DNA of 64,000 nucleotides, taken from NCBI RefSeq assembly GCF_004798685.1, contig NZ_CP039291.1, positions 3,720,001 through 3,784,000 of the forward strand. The letters run 5' to 3'. Origin of the DNA: Cellulomonas shaoxiangyii. GTDB lineage: Bacteria > Actinomycetota > Actinomycetes > Actinomycetales > Cellulomonadaceae. The notes under the pieces are model-generated. The model was not told the DNA's origin. It was given only the letters and a program-made list of their open reading frames with translations, and made no database searches. Positions 31,750 to 40,395 of the stretch are shown in pieces (within the stretch, counting starts at the first letter, position 1; each line of letters begins with the position of its first letter). A program made the translations under genes and the position numbers.

Positions 31750-33435
31750 TCAGCCGCGCGCGCGGGCCCACGGCGTCGCCACGCCGGGTGCGGTCGGCGC
31801 GTCGGGGGGACCGGTCGGCGCGGGCTCGACGGCGTGGCTGCGCGCCCCCGCGGCGTCGGGCCCGGACAGCGCCGCAGCGGGCCACGGCACCGGCTCGGGA
31901 CCCGCCGGGCACGTCACGTCCGCCCCCGGGCCGGATGCGTCGGCGGGCAGGGCGCCGTCGACGAGGTAGCGGACCACCACGGGGTCGACGCACGCGTCCC
32001 CGCGCACCAGGGAGACGCTGTGCTCGCGCCCGCCGTCGGACAGCACGAGCCGCGACGCCGGGAACGCGGCGTGCATCGCGAGCCCGCCGGACAGCCGCAT
32101 GCCGGCGTCGTGGGTCGCGTGCACGACGAGCGCGGGCACCCGCCCGCCGTGCACCGCCACCGGGCGCGCCTTCACGGGCCACGCGACGCAGGGGGCGACG
32201 TACCAGACGTTGTTCCACGTCGCGAAGGGCGCCTGCGCGTGCGTCGCGGCCGCGTCCCGCCGCCAGCGGCGCCAGTCCCGGCTCCACCGGGCGTCGGTGC
32301 ACTGCGCGGCGGTGTACGCCGCGTAGCTCGTGTCGTCCGGGTGGGCGCCGAAGTCCTGGTGCACGAGGCGCAGGAGCGTGGTGTCGCCGTGCACCGCGGC
32401 GTCCGCGAGCACCTGCCCGAGGATCGGCCAGAACGCCGTCTCCCAGCCGAGGTTGAGGAAGGTCGCCTCGAGCTCCCACGGCCCGACGACGCCGTCGACC
32501 GGCGCCTGCGCCGTCCGCGCGCGCAGCGCGTGGTACGCCGCGGCGACCTCGCCCTCCGTGCCGCCGAGGCCGTACGTCCCGTCGTGGCGCGCCGCCCACG
32601 CGAAGAACTCGTGCGCGCGGACGTCGAAGTCGCGGCTCTGGTCGAGGTAGTGCTGGTACAGGTCCCCGTCGGGCCGCAGGCTCGAGTCGAGCACGAGGCG
32701 GCCGACGGTGCGGGGGTGCAGCGTCGCGTACAGGGCGGCGACGTAGGCCCCGTACCCGTAGCCGGCGAGGTGCAGGGTGCGCTCGCCGAGCGCGCGGCGC
32801 ACGACCTCGAGGTCCCGCGCCGCGTCCGCGGACGACAGGTGCGCCAGCAGGTCCCCGTGGGCGGCCGCGCACTCGCGGGCGTACCCGGCCGCGCCGGCCA
32901 GCATCGCGGCCTCCTGCGCAGGCCCCGCCGGGACGGGGTCGGGCTGCACCGGCGCCAGCTGGGCCGGGTCGCACGACAGCCTCGGCATGCTGCCGCCGAC
33001 GCCGCGCGGGTCGACGCCGACGACGTCGTAGCGGGCCAGCACGTCGGGGGCGAGGCGCGCCGCGAGCATGCCCGCCGTCGACCGCCCGGGGATGCCCGGG
33101 CCGCCGGGCTGGACGACGAGCGAGCCGAGCCGCTGCCCCGCCGGCCCGTCGGCGGGCCGCCGCGCCACCGCGAGGGTCAGCCGCCGGCCGTGCGGGCGCC
33201 GGTGGTCGCGGGGCACCGCGACGTCCGCGCACTGCAGGCCGAGCGCGGCGAGGTCCGGCTCCACGCAGGCGCGCCACGCCACCGGCGCCGGCGCACCGGT
33301 GGCTGTCGCCGCGTCCGTGCGTGCCGCCGTGCCCGCCACGCCGGGCGGGGCGGTCAGCACCGTGACGACGACCGCGACGACGAGCGCCGCCACGGCGGAC
33401 CGGGGCGCCCGGCCGCCGCGGCGGGGCCGCGTCAC
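31750..33435 (-). CDS. Secreted TAP-type alpha/beta hydrolase lacking the nucleophile serine
   Basis: This is a 561-residue protein with a basic-then-hydrophobic signal peptide (RSAVAALVVAVVVTVL). The domain order matches tripeptidyl-aminopeptidase-like hydrolases: SLVVQPGGPGIPG oxyanion loop, DVVGVDPRGVGGS, nucleophile elbow, a large lid, then VHATHDAGMRL with the Asp, GREHSVSL with the His, and the TAP_C tail. The elbow reads LHLAGYGYGAYVAALYA: the usual GxSxG serine is Gly227 (codon GGG at 32757-32755). Asp and His remain. It is last in the peptide operon, coupled by GTGA to the halogenase. It may be a binding, immunity or chaperone protein rather than a peptidase. Confidence 0.88.
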   Translation of the reverse strand: MTRPRRGGRAPRSAVAALVVAVVVTVLTAPPGVAGTAARTDAATATGAPAPVAWRACVEPDLAALGLQCADVAVPRDHRRPHGRRLTLAVARRPADGPAGQRLGSLVVQPGGPGIPGRSTAGMLAARLAPDVLARYDVVGVDPRGVGGSMPRLSCDPAQLAPVQPDPVPAGPAQEAAMLAGAAGYARECAAAHGDLLAHLSSADAARDLEVVRRALGERTLHLAGYGYGAYVAALYATLHPRTVGRLVLDSSLRPDGDLYQHYLDQSRDFDVRAHEFFAWAARHDGTYGLGGTEGEVAAAYHALRARTAQAPVDGVVGPWELEATFLNLGWETAFWPILGQVLADAAVHGDTTLLRLVHQDFGAHPDDTSYAAYTAAQCTDARWSRDWRRWRRDAAATHAQAPFATWNNVWYVAPCVAWPVKARPVAVHGGRVPALVVHATHDAGMRLSGGLAMHAAFPASRLVLSDGGREHSVSLVRGDACVDPVVVRYLVDGALPADASGPGADVTCPAGPEPVPWPAAALSGPDAAGARSHAVEPAPTGPPDAPTAPGVATPWARARG

Positions 33436-34760
33436 AGCTCCCCCACGAGCACGGGGTCGGCCGGGTCGACGGTGCCCGCGCGCACGTCGGCGGCCTCCGC
33501 GGCGGCCGGGTCGTCGACGCCCGGGATCTCGTACAGCGCGGACAGCGCGAGCGTGCCCGCGACCACCGCCACGAAGGCGTGCCGGGCCTCCGGGTACCGC
33601 TCGTGGAAGTCCGCCATCGCGCGTGCCTGCGCGAAGTAGTCCTCGCGGTCGCGGTCGGGGTCGTAGAAGAAGCGCACGTAGGACAGGAAGCTCGAGATCA
33701 TCCGCCGGTACCCGGCGTCGTACGCGGCGACCGCCTGCGCCTCCAGGTCGGGCCGGCGCAGCGCCACGTCGACGGCCGCGGCCGCCGGGTCGGCCCCGAG
33801 GACCGCGAGGCACACGCCGCCCGAGAACAGGGGGTCGATGAACGCGCCGGCGTCGCCCGCGGCCAGCCAGCCCGGACCGGCGAACCGCTCCGAGCAGTAC
33901 GACCAGTCGCGCGTCGTGCGGTACCCGGACACGCACTCCGCGCCCTCGAGGAGGTGCCGCAGCTCGCGCGTGCGCGCACGACGCGAGTCGAACAGCTCCT
34001 GCAGCCCCAGGCCCGTCTCCTGCAGGGTCGACGTCGGGGTCACGAACCCGACGCTCAGGCGGCTCGTGCGGTCGTCCACCGGGATCGCCCAGAACCACCC
34101 GTCGTCCACCCGCTCGACGAGGATGTTGCCCCGCTGGCCCTCGGGCAGCGGGCGGGTGCCCTCGAAGTAGGTCCAGTACGCGACGTTGCGCAGGTCCTCC
34201 TGCCACTGCACCTGGGTGAGGCGGCGCGTGAGGACCCGGGCCTGGCCGGACGCGTCGACGGTCAGGCGCGCCCGCAGGTCCTGCTCCACCCCGTCGACCG
34301 ACGCCCGCACGCCCGTGACACGCCCGTCCTCGACCAGCGGTGCGCTCACGGTCGCCCGCTCGAGCACCCGCACGCCGAGCTCGCGGGCACGGTCCAGCAG
34401 CAGCGCGTCGAACTCGTCGCGCCGCACGTGGTAGCTCGACGGGTACGGGCCGCCCGCCTCGGCGAAGTCGACGTTCCACAGGTCGCGGTCGGCTCCCCAC
34501 ACGAGGCTCAGCCCGTTCTTGCGCGGGAAGCCGGCGGCGGCGACGCGGTCGAGCACACCCAGCCGGTCGAGCACGCCGAGCATCCCCGTGATGAGGGACT
34601 CACCGATGTGGTAGCGCGGGAACGTCTCGCGCTCGAGGAGCGTGACGGCGTGACCGCGCTGCGCGAGCAGGCCGGCCGTCGCGGAGCCGGCGGGACCGCC
34701 GCCGACCACGAGCACGTCGGTCGGCGCGGGCGTCCCGCCCGGGGTCGTGGGCACGGTCAT
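33432..34760 (-). CDS. FADH2-dependent halogenase-like flavoprotein
   Basis: This is a 442-residue flavoprotein. The FAD-binding GGGPAG is at 20-25, FPRYHIGESL at 48-57 is typical of tryptophan-halogenase-superfamily enzymes acting on carrier- or peptide-bound substrates (CndH/PltA type), Lys81 sits in GFPRKNGLSLVWG, and the halogenase hallmark WxWxIP appears as WFWAIP at 222-227. GWLAAGDAGAFIDPLFSGGV closes the FAD site. Either halogenation or a monooxygenation is possible, since some CndH-like relatives are not halogenases. It is coupled on both sides (ATGA upstream, GTGA downstream) in the peptide operon. No flavin reductase is seen nearby. Confidence 0.87.
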   Translation of the reverse strand: MTVPTTPGGTPAPTDVLVVGGGPAGSATAGLLAQRGHAVTLLERETFPRYHIGESLITGMLGVLDRLGVLDRVAAAGFPRKNGLSLVWGADRDLWNVDFAEAGGPYPSSYHVRRDEFDALLLDRARELGVRVLERATVSAPLVEDGRVTGVRASVDGVEQDLRARLTVDASGQARVLTRRLTQVQWQEDLRNVAYWTYFEGTRPLPEGQRGNILVERVDDGWFWAIPVDDRTSRLSVGFVTPTSTLQETGLGLQELFDSRRARTRELRHLLEGAECVSGYRTTRDWSYCSERFAGPGWLAAGDAGAFIDPLFSGGVCLAVLGADPAAAAVDVALRRPDLEAQAVAAYDAGYRRMISSFLSYVRFFYDPDRDREDYFAQARAMADFHERYPEARHAFVAVVAGTLALSALYEIPGVDDPAAAEAADVRAGTVDPADPVLVGEL

Positions 34761-35227
34761 GGGGTCCTCCTGGGGTCGGTGCGGGACGGGACGGACGGTG
34801 CGTGGTCCAGGCGGCATGCCACGGTGCCGCCCGGCATGCGGTGGCGGTGCCGGGCGACCACCCGGTACACGCCGGCGGCGAGCCAGCGCACGGGCGGGGC
34901 GCCGAGGACGGCGCCGGCCCCGCGCCACGCGGCGGCCCCCCGGCCGGTCGCCCGGCGCAGCAGACCGGCCGCCGCGAGGGCCCCGCCGGCCGGGCGCGCA
35001 CCCGGGGCGAGCAGGACCATCTCCCGGTCCGTCCGCCCCGGGGCGAGGCCGAACGCGGCGTGGTCGACGACGTACGACGCGACGGGCGTCGCGTCCGGGC
35101 GGACGTGGTCGTCCGCCCACGTGACGGCGCGTGTGCAGAAGCCGCAGTCGGCGTCGTACACGAGCAGGGCGTGCCCGGGCGCGATCGGCGGGCCGACGAG
35201 CGGCCGGGCACCGGTGGTCGGGGTCAC
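34757..35227 (-). CDS. DCC1-like thiol-disulfide oxidoreductase (DUF393)
   Basis: This is a 156-residue thioredoxin-like protein. LLVYDADCGFCTRAV at 21-35 holds the DxDCxxC signature (C28, C31) of the DCC family. The rest (VASYVVDHAAFGLAPGRTDR; LGAPPVRWLAAGVYRVVARH) follows the family pattern. DCC1 proteins often occur beside or fused to HTTM proteins, as here at 39470. The CxxC could form or reduce the disulfide of precursor 2, which has two Cys. GTG 35227 has GAGGAG 5 bases upstream. Confidence 0.88.
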   Translation of the reverse strand: MTPTTGARPLVGPPIAPGHALLVYDADCGFCTRAVTWADDHVRPDATPVASYVVDHAAFGLAPGRTDREMVLLAPGARPAGGALAAAGLLRRATGRGAAAWRGAGAVLGAPPVRWLAAGVYRVVARHRHRMPGGTVACRLDHAPSVPSRTDPRRTP

Positions 35228-35235
35228 GGGTCTCC

Positions 35236-35925
35236 TCACAGCCGACCGACGGCGTCCCGGCCGTCGATCTCGGTCTCGTCGGTCTCCATGTCGAGCAGCC
35301 CGGTCCGGTAGGCGCGTACGACGGCGTCCGTGCGGTTCCGGGCGCCGAGCTTGCGCAGGATGCTCAGCACGTGCGTGCGCACCGTCGCCGGCGCGATGAA
35401 CAGGCGCTCCGCGACCTGCGCGTTCGAGCGGCCCAGCGCCATGTGCCGCAGCACCTCGAGCTCGCGCTCGGTGAGCGGCACCACCGGCCCGGGCACGGTC
35501 GGGCGCGTCGCGAGCCGGGTCACACCGGCCAGGAGCACGGGCGGCACGAACGGGTGCCCGGCGGCCACCGCGCGCACGGCCGTCACGACCTCCTCGCGCG
35601 GTGCGCCCGTGAGCACGAACCCGCGCACGCCGGCTCGGAACAGCTCGACGACCTGCGCGAGCGTGCCCGTCTGCGACGCGGCGACGACCACCACGCCCGC
35701 GCCCGCCTGCTGCGTGAGCCACCGGTGCAGCAGGTCGTGGCCGAGGGCACCGGCCACGGCGTGCAGCACGTGCACCACCGGGCCGGCGCCCACCGGCACG
35801 CAGGGCGTGCCGAAGGGCCGGGTCAGGACGGCGTCGATCCCCTCGGCACCCGTGAGGGCGGCCGTGAGGCGCGCCTGCCACACGTCGTCCTGCGGACCGG
35901 TGCGCAGCAGGACCACGGTCGTCAT
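35236..35925 (-). CDS. LuxR/NarL-type regulator with degenerate receiver domain
   Basis: This is a 229-residue protein. The C-terminal LuxR HTH is clear (PLTERELEVLRHMALGRSNA, then QVAERLFIAPATVRTHVLSI, LRKLGARNRTDAVVRAYRTG). The N-terminal half has the outline of a response-regulator receiver (RAGVRGFVLTGAPREEVVTA, VRAVAAGHPFVPPVLL), but the phospho-acceptor region is altered. The usual acidic pair is missing from TTVVLLRTGPQDDV, and the expected D-V-x-M-P strand reads VVHVLHAVAGALGHD. It is likely phosphorylation-independent. It is inside the peptide operon and the best candidate activator of its promoters. Confidence 0.85.
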   Translation of the reverse strand: MTTVVLLRTGPQDDVWQARLTAALTGAEGIDAVLTRPFGTPCVPVGAGPVVHVLHAVAGALGHDLLHRWLTQQAGAGVVVVAASQTGTLAQVVELFRAGVRGFVLTGAPREEVVTAVRAVAAGHPFVPPVLLAGVTRLATRPTVPGPVVPLTERELEVLRHMALGRSNAQVAERLFIAPATVRTHVLSILRKLGARNRTDAVVRAYRTGLLDMETDETEIDGRDAVGRL

Positions 35926-35947
35926 GCCGGGCCCCGGCCGATCGCGC

Positions 35948-36499
35948 TCACGGCAGCGGGTGCAGGTTCGAGAGGAAGAGCAGCAGCGGTGCGTCGCTCT
36001 CCTCGTGGCCGGTCGACCGGGCGATGAGGAACTGCGTGCGCCGGGCACCGGGCGGGTGCTCGCGCCCGTGCGTCGCGTAGTTCAGCAGCACCAGGTAGGT
36101 GATCGTGACCTGCAGGTCCTCCTTCTTCTGCAGGACCTTCGAGTCGAGCACGCGGATGATCTCGCCGATCGCGTCCATGACGACCTTCTCGGCGCGGCGG
36201 TCCGGGTGCCACAGGATCTGGCTGACGCGACGCTGCTCGGCCGGGAAGCACTCCTTCCACGGCGTGAGCGACCCGTCCGCGAGCTGGTCGCGGTAGAGCA
36301 GGTGCGTGTCGTGCACGCCCGGGTTGGGCGCGAAGAACCGCCACTCCGGCAGGACGATCCCCCAGCCGTCGAGCTTGTCCAGCGCCTTGAGACGACGGGT
36401 CGGCTCCTGCTTGACGACGCTCGCGAGGAACCACGACCCGAGCAGGGTGACGACGGCGCCCAGGCGCACGTCCGCGGCGGACGGTCGCAGCGCGCTCAC
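35948..36499 (-). CDS. Membrane-anchored SdpA/DUF5819-like protein
   Basis: This is a 183-residue protein with one N-terminal hydrophobic segment (VRLGAVVTLLGSWFLASVV, 11-29) and then a soluble part starting WGIVLPEWRFFAPNPGVHD. The W-x-F-F-x-x-x-P block right after a signal anchor is the mark of small proteins that accompany HTTM/SdpB-like membrane enzymes, including SdpA, which is required to mature the Bacillus SDP toxin. The family call rests on this motif, size and neighbours, not on a search. It is coupled to the alpha/beta hydrolase gene (GTGA at 36496-36499). Confidence 0.55.
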   Translation of the reverse strand: MSALRPSAADVRLGAVVTLLGSWFLASVVKQEPTRRLKALDKLDGWGIVLPEWRFFAPNPGVHDTHLLYRDQLADGSLTPWKECFPAEQRRVSQILWHPDRRAEKVVMDAIGEIIRVLDSKVLQKKEDLQVTITYLVLLNYATHGREHPPGARRTQFLIARSTGHEESDAPLLLFLSNLHPLP

Positions 36500-37572
36500 C
36501 GGGCCACCTCCTCGGCCACGCCGACGGCCACGGGTGCCGGCGTCACGGCCGGCCCCTCCGCGCCGGGAGGCTCCGGCGGCGACGCGAGCGGCCGGCCCGT
36601 GCGCACCGCCGCCAGCACGTCGCGCACCGCGCCGACGACCGCGGCGGCGTGCTGCGCGTCGGTCAGCAGGCTGAAGTGGTCCGCGCCCGCGACGACCCGC
36701 ACGTCGTGGTCGTCGGACAGCGCGGCGATCTCGCGCTGCAGGACGAGGTGCACGGGGTCCTCCGTCAACGTCCGCTCGGCGACCAGGACGCACACGGGCA
36801 CGTCGCGCCGCAGCACGGACGTGCGCACCTCGTCGTTGACGAGTCGCGTCCATGCCTCGAACTCGGCGATCGCCGCCGTCCACGTCCGCCGCGCGCGGGA
36901 CGCCGCCACGCCCGACGCGGCACGCTCCGGCGGGAGGCCCGCGAGGTTGAGCCGCTCCGCGGTGGCGGTGCGGCGCAGCAGCCCGACGGCGGCCCGCAGC
37001 TCCGCGTCGCGCAGGTGCTGCTCCACGCCGGTGAGCCCCAGCTGCTGGCGCGGGGAGCGCGTGAGCTGGTCGGGGTGCGACACGTCGGCGAGCACGAGGC
37101 CCGCCACCTCGTCGGGGTGCGCGGAGGCGAAGTGCCGCGCCAGCAGGCCCCCGTAGGAGTGCGCGACCAGCACGTACGGCGGCGCGTGCCCGGCGGCGGC
37201 CAGGGCGGCCCGCAGCTCGGCCACGCTGCTCGCGGCCGTGCGCGGCCGGGGGCTGGGCGACGACCTCCCGAGCCCGGCACGGTCGTAGGCCACCACGGGC
37301 GCGTCCGCGCCCACGGCGTCCTGCACCCACGACCAGATCTCCAGCGGGCACGCCATGCCGTTCTCCAGGACCACGGTGGGGCCCGGCAGCCCCGCACCCC
37401 GCTCCTCGACGTGCAGGCGCACGCCGTCCGCGTCCACGAACCGCCCCGGCGGCGGGTACCGGCGACGGTCCCGCCGTGTGCCGACGGCCTCGGCCGCGGC
37501 CCCGGCGGCGGCGAGCGCGCCCGTCGCGACGGCCACGGCCGCCAGGCCTCCCCAGAACTGCGTCTCCCTCAT
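36496..37572 (-). CDS. Alpha/beta hydrolase, membrane-anchored
   Basis: This is a 358-residue protein with an N-terminal anchor (FWGGLAAVAVATGALAAAGA) and a complete alpha/beta-hydrolase domain: VVLENGMACPLEIWSWVQDA, VVAYDRAGLGRSSP, nucleophile S139 in VLVAHSYGGLLA, and a C-terminal His in VAGADHFSLL. Unlike the TAP-like gene at 31750 it keeps its serine. It is coupled by ATGA to the ABC exporter upstream. It could be an esterase, peptidase or acyltransferase acting outside on the exported product. The substrate is unknown. Confidence 0.87.
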   Translation of the reverse strand: MRETQFWGGLAAVAVATGALAAAGAAAEAVGTRRDRRRYPPPGRFVDADGVRLHVEERGAGLPGPTVVLENGMACPLEIWSWVQDAVGADAPVVAYDRAGLGRSSPSPRPRTAASSVAELRAALAAAGHAPPYVLVAHSYGGLLARHFASAHPDEVAGLVLADVSHPDQLTRSPRQQLGLTGVEQHLRDAELRAAVGLLRRTATAERLNLAGLPPERAASGVAASRARRTWTAAIAEFEAWTRLVNDEVRTSVLRRDVPVCVLVAERTLTEDPVHLVLQREIAALSDDHDVRVVAGADHFSLLTDAQHAAAVVGAVRDVLAAVRTGRPLASPPEPPGAEGPAVTPAPVAVGVAEEVAR

Positions 37573-39473
37573 CGGACCCCCTCCGTGACGGCGTCCTCGC
37601 CGGCCGCGGGGTCGCAGCCGGCGTCGATCAGCTGGTGCCGCACCAGGCGGCGGTACGTGTCGTCCGCGAGCAGCTCCGCATGGGTGCCGCTCGCGCGCAC
37701 CCGCCCGCCGTCCAGCACGTGGATCCGGTCGGCCTCGACGACGGTCGAGAGCCGGTGCGCGACCACGACGACGGCCCGCTCCCGAGCGACCTCGTGCACC
37801 GCGCGGCGCAGTGCCGCCTCGCTGTCGGCGTCGAGGTGCGCCGTGGCCTCGTCGAGCAGCAGCACGTCCGGCCGCAGCAGCAGCATCCGCGCGACCGCGA
37901 CGCGCTGACGCTGCCCGCCGGACAGCGCGGCGCCGCGCTCCCCCACCTCGGTGCGGTCACCCTCCGGCAGCGACCGGACCCAGTCGGTGAGGTCGGCCCG
38001 CGCCAGCGCCTCGGCGATCGCGTCGTCGTCCGCGTCCGGCGCGGCCAGCAGGACGTTCTCCCGGATGGACGCGTCGAGGACGGCAGCGTCCTGCTCGACC
38101 AGCGCGACGCGGCGGCGCAGCGTGCCCAGCGGCAGCTCGCGCACGTCGCGGCCGTCGAGCAGGATGCGCCCGGCGTCGGCCTCCCAGAGCCGCGTCAGCA
38201 GCGCGAGCAGCGTGGACTTGCCCGACCCGGACGCCCCCACGAGGGCGGTGACGCCGCGCGCCGGCACGTCGAGGTCGAGGCCGTCCAGCACCGGCCGGTC
38301 CGGCTCGTAGCCGAACGTCAGCCCCCGCACCCGCAGCACCGCGTCCGCGCCGGCGTCGGCCGGGGGCGCCGGCGGCACCGGCGCGCCGGCGGCCGCCGCC
38401 TCGTCGGGGAGCGCCAGCACGTCCGCGACGCGGGCCGCGGCGGCCATGCCCTGCTGCAGCTGCGCGAGCGCCCCGAACAGCGCCACCAGCGGCGAGATGA
38501 GGTAGAAGAGCAGCAGCAGGAACGACGCGAGGTCCCCGAGCGTGAGCGTCCCGGCCGCCATCCGGACGGCGCCCAGGGTGAACACGAGCGCGAAGGTGGC
38601 CTGCACGCCGCCGTTCGCGACGGGCGTCATGAGCGCCGCCAGGCGCAGCGAGCGCACGCCGCTGCGGTGCGCGGCCTCCGCGTGCCGGCCGATCCGCTCG
38701 GCCTCGCGGTCCTCCGCCCGGCTGAGCTTGAGCGTCGCCACCCCACCGAGCGCGCGCTGCAGGGCAGCGGACAGGTCGCCGACCCGCTCGAGCATGTCCT
38801 GCGTCGCTTCGCGGATGCGCCGCGAGACGAGCAGGGCGGCCCCGGCGGTGAGCGAGATGCACAGCACGAGCACGCCGGTGAGCACGGGGTCGACCGCCAC
38901 CATGAGACCCACGGCGCCGAGCACCGTGACGACGGACAGCACGAGCACCGCGAGCGCCTGCGTGAGGGACGTGCGCAGCGCCGAGGTGTCGGACACCAGC
39001 CGGCTGAGCGTGTCCCCCAGCCGGCGGCGCGCGTGCTCGGCCATGGGGGCGCGCAGCAGCGCGAGGGCCAGTCCGCGGCGCAGGTCGAGGACGACCCGGC
39101 TGCCGGAGACGCCGAGCACGTACGCCTGCACGCCGAGCAGCACGGCCTCGAGCAGGAAGACGCCGACCAGTGTGGCGGCCGTGGCGGTGCGCGCTCCGCC
39201 CTCCTGCACCTCGCCGACCACCCGGCCGATGAGCACCGGCTGGCTGAGCGATGCGGCCGCCGCGAGGACGCCGATCGCGACGGCGCCCAGGAGCGCGCGC
39301 AGGCGCGGCCGCAGCAGCGCCAGCACGAGCGCGCCCGGGCCGGCCTGGGCACCTCCGGGCGGCGCGGGCGGAGGAGTCCCGGGCGCAGGCGGGGCGGGCG
39401 GGGTTCCGGGCGCCCGGGCGGCGCCGGCCGGGACGTCGGCGCGGGCGGCACCCGCGCCGGCCACGGCGGTCAC
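37569..39473 (-). CDS. ABC exporter (fused permease and ATPase)
   Basis: This 634-residue half-transporter has a Pro/Ala-rich N-terminus of about 50 residues, six transmembrane helices of the ABC_membrane type, then an ATPase with Walker A ALVGASGSGKSTLL, Q-loop VALVEQDAAVLD, signature LSGGQRQRVAVARM, Walker B DVLLLDEATAHLD and H-loop VVAHRLSTVV. It has no N-terminal C39 peptidase, so it does not cleave double-Gly leaders itself; the M16 pair could do so. It belongs to the MsbA/LanT-like exporters and lies between HTTM and hydrolase genes with four-base overlaps on both sides, so it is the natural exporter for the peptide system. Confidence 0.92.
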   Translation of the reverse strand: MTAVAGAGAARADVPAGAARAPGTPPAPPAPGTPPPAPPGGAQAGPGALVLALLRPRLRALLGAVAIGVLAAAASLSQPVLIGRVVGEVQEGGARTATAATLVGVFLLEAVLLGVQAYVLGVSGSRVVLDLRRGLALALLRAPMAEHARRRLGDTLSRLVSDTSALRTSLTQALAVLVLSVVTVLGAVGLMVAVDPVLTGVLVLCISLTAGAALLVSRRIREATQDMLERVGDLSAALQRALGGVATLKLSRAEDREAERIGRHAEAAHRSGVRSLRLAALMTPVANGGVQATFALVFTLGAVRMAAGTLTLGDLASFLLLLFYLISPLVALFGALAQLQQGMAAAARVADVLALPDEAAAAGAPVPPAPPADAGADAVLRVRGLTFGYEPDRPVLDGLDLDVPARGVTALVGASGSGKSTLLALLTRLWEADAGRILLDGRDVRELPLGTLRRRVALVEQDAAVLDASIRENVLLAAPDADDDAIAEALARADLTDWVRSLPEGDRTEVGERGAALSGGQRQRVAVARMLLLRPDVLLLDEATAHLDADSEAALRRAVHEVARERAVVVVAHRLSTVVEADRIHVLDGGRVRASGTHAELLADDTYRRLVRHQLIDAGCDPAAGEDAVTEGVR

Positions 39474-40351
39474 CGCTCCCGCAGGCGGCGCAGCGCGCCA
39501 CCCACCCGCAGCGCGAGGTCCCGCGGGTCGTCCGGCGACAGGTGCCGCGCGCACGCGACCACGGCCGGGTACGTGCCGACGAACGCCCAGACGAAGCGGT
39601 TGAGCCCCATGAACGCGGCGTTGCCGAGGTGGAACGACGCCCCGAGGCCGAGCAGCCCCCAGCCCGACGCCTTCGGCGCGACGAGCACGAGCGGCAGGAC
39701 GACCTCGCCGGCGATGACCGCCCAGCCCGCGACGGTCGACAGTGCGCGGCGGTCCTTGAGCAGCTCGTACACGCGGCGGTCGCCGTAGACCTTGGTGCGG
39801 AAGATGCCGGGCATCGCGAGCCCCGTGCGCCAGGACGGACCCGCGGCCTTCGCGAGGCCCGCCGCGAGGTACGACAGCGTCGTCTGCCCCGCGAGGAACC
39901 AGGCGACCGCCTGACGCACGCGCTCGTCGGCGGGCAGCACCCGCGCGACGAACAGCGACGCGTACGTCAGCAGCGTCATGTGGTCCGTGCCGTCGGTGCC
40001 GTACCGGATCCGGTAGTGCAGCGCGTACGTGGTCGCGGACAGGTACCCGACCGCGATCGTGCGGGCCCGCGCCGGGGACGCGGGGTTGAGCAGCACGAGG
40101 GCGGCCAGCAGGCGCAGCGCGAAGATCACGTGGATGCCGGGCGGCTTCGCCAGCACGTTCAGTGCGTCGGCGCGCCGGCGGGACGCCGCCTTCATGCGCG
40201 TGCGCTCCACGTCCCAGCTGAGCAGCCCTTTGTCGCCCAGCTGGCCGGGACGCGCGAGATATTCCAGCGCGGTCAGCGCGATTCCCACGGAGGTGATCGT
40301 CTCGACCTGTTTCAGCGCACGCTCGAAAGGCGCGACGGAATTGGCTGCCAT
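39470..40351 (-). CDS. HTTM-like membrane protein (SdpB / vitamin-K carboxylase-related)
   Basis: This 293-residue protein has about six or seven hydrophobic helices. RYGTDGTDHMTLLTYASLFV, LAGQTTLSYLAAGLAKAAGP, SWRTGLAMPGIFRTKVYG and GWAVIAGEVVLPLVLVAPKA follow the HTTM (horizontally transferred transmembrane) pattern shared with SdpB and gamma-glutamyl carboxylases, though the family call is by pattern only. The related DCC1 and SdpA-like genes are in the same operon. It is first gene of the coupled operon 40351-31750. Codon usage at its N-terminus is less GC-rich than elsewhere (ATATT, ATTCC), hinting at transfer. It probably takes part in peptide maturation in the membrane. Confidence 0.72.
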   Translation of the reverse strand: MAANSVAPFERALKQVETITSVGIALTALEYLARPGQLGDKGLLSWDVERTRMKAASRRRADALNVLAKPPGIHVIFALRLLAALVLLNPASPARARTIAVGYLSATTYALHYRIRYGTDGTDHMTLLTYASLFVARVLPADERVRQAVAWFLAGQTTLSYLAAGLAKAAGPSWRTGLAMPGIFRTKVYGDRRVYELLKDRRALSTVAGWAVIAGEVVLPLVLVAPKASGWGLLGLGASFHLGNAAFMGLNRFVWAFVGTYPAVVACARHLSPDDPRDLALRVGGALRRLRER

Positions 40352-40395
40352 GAGCCCCCCGCTCGTCGTGACGCCGGCGGTCACCGGCGGCCGCG

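Noticed and set aside
31750-33435. Frameshift or pseudogene explanation for the TAP-type protein
   Set aside because: The frame is intact from signal peptide to TAP_C tail with normal codon usage and coupling to the upstream gene; only the nucleophile is changed.
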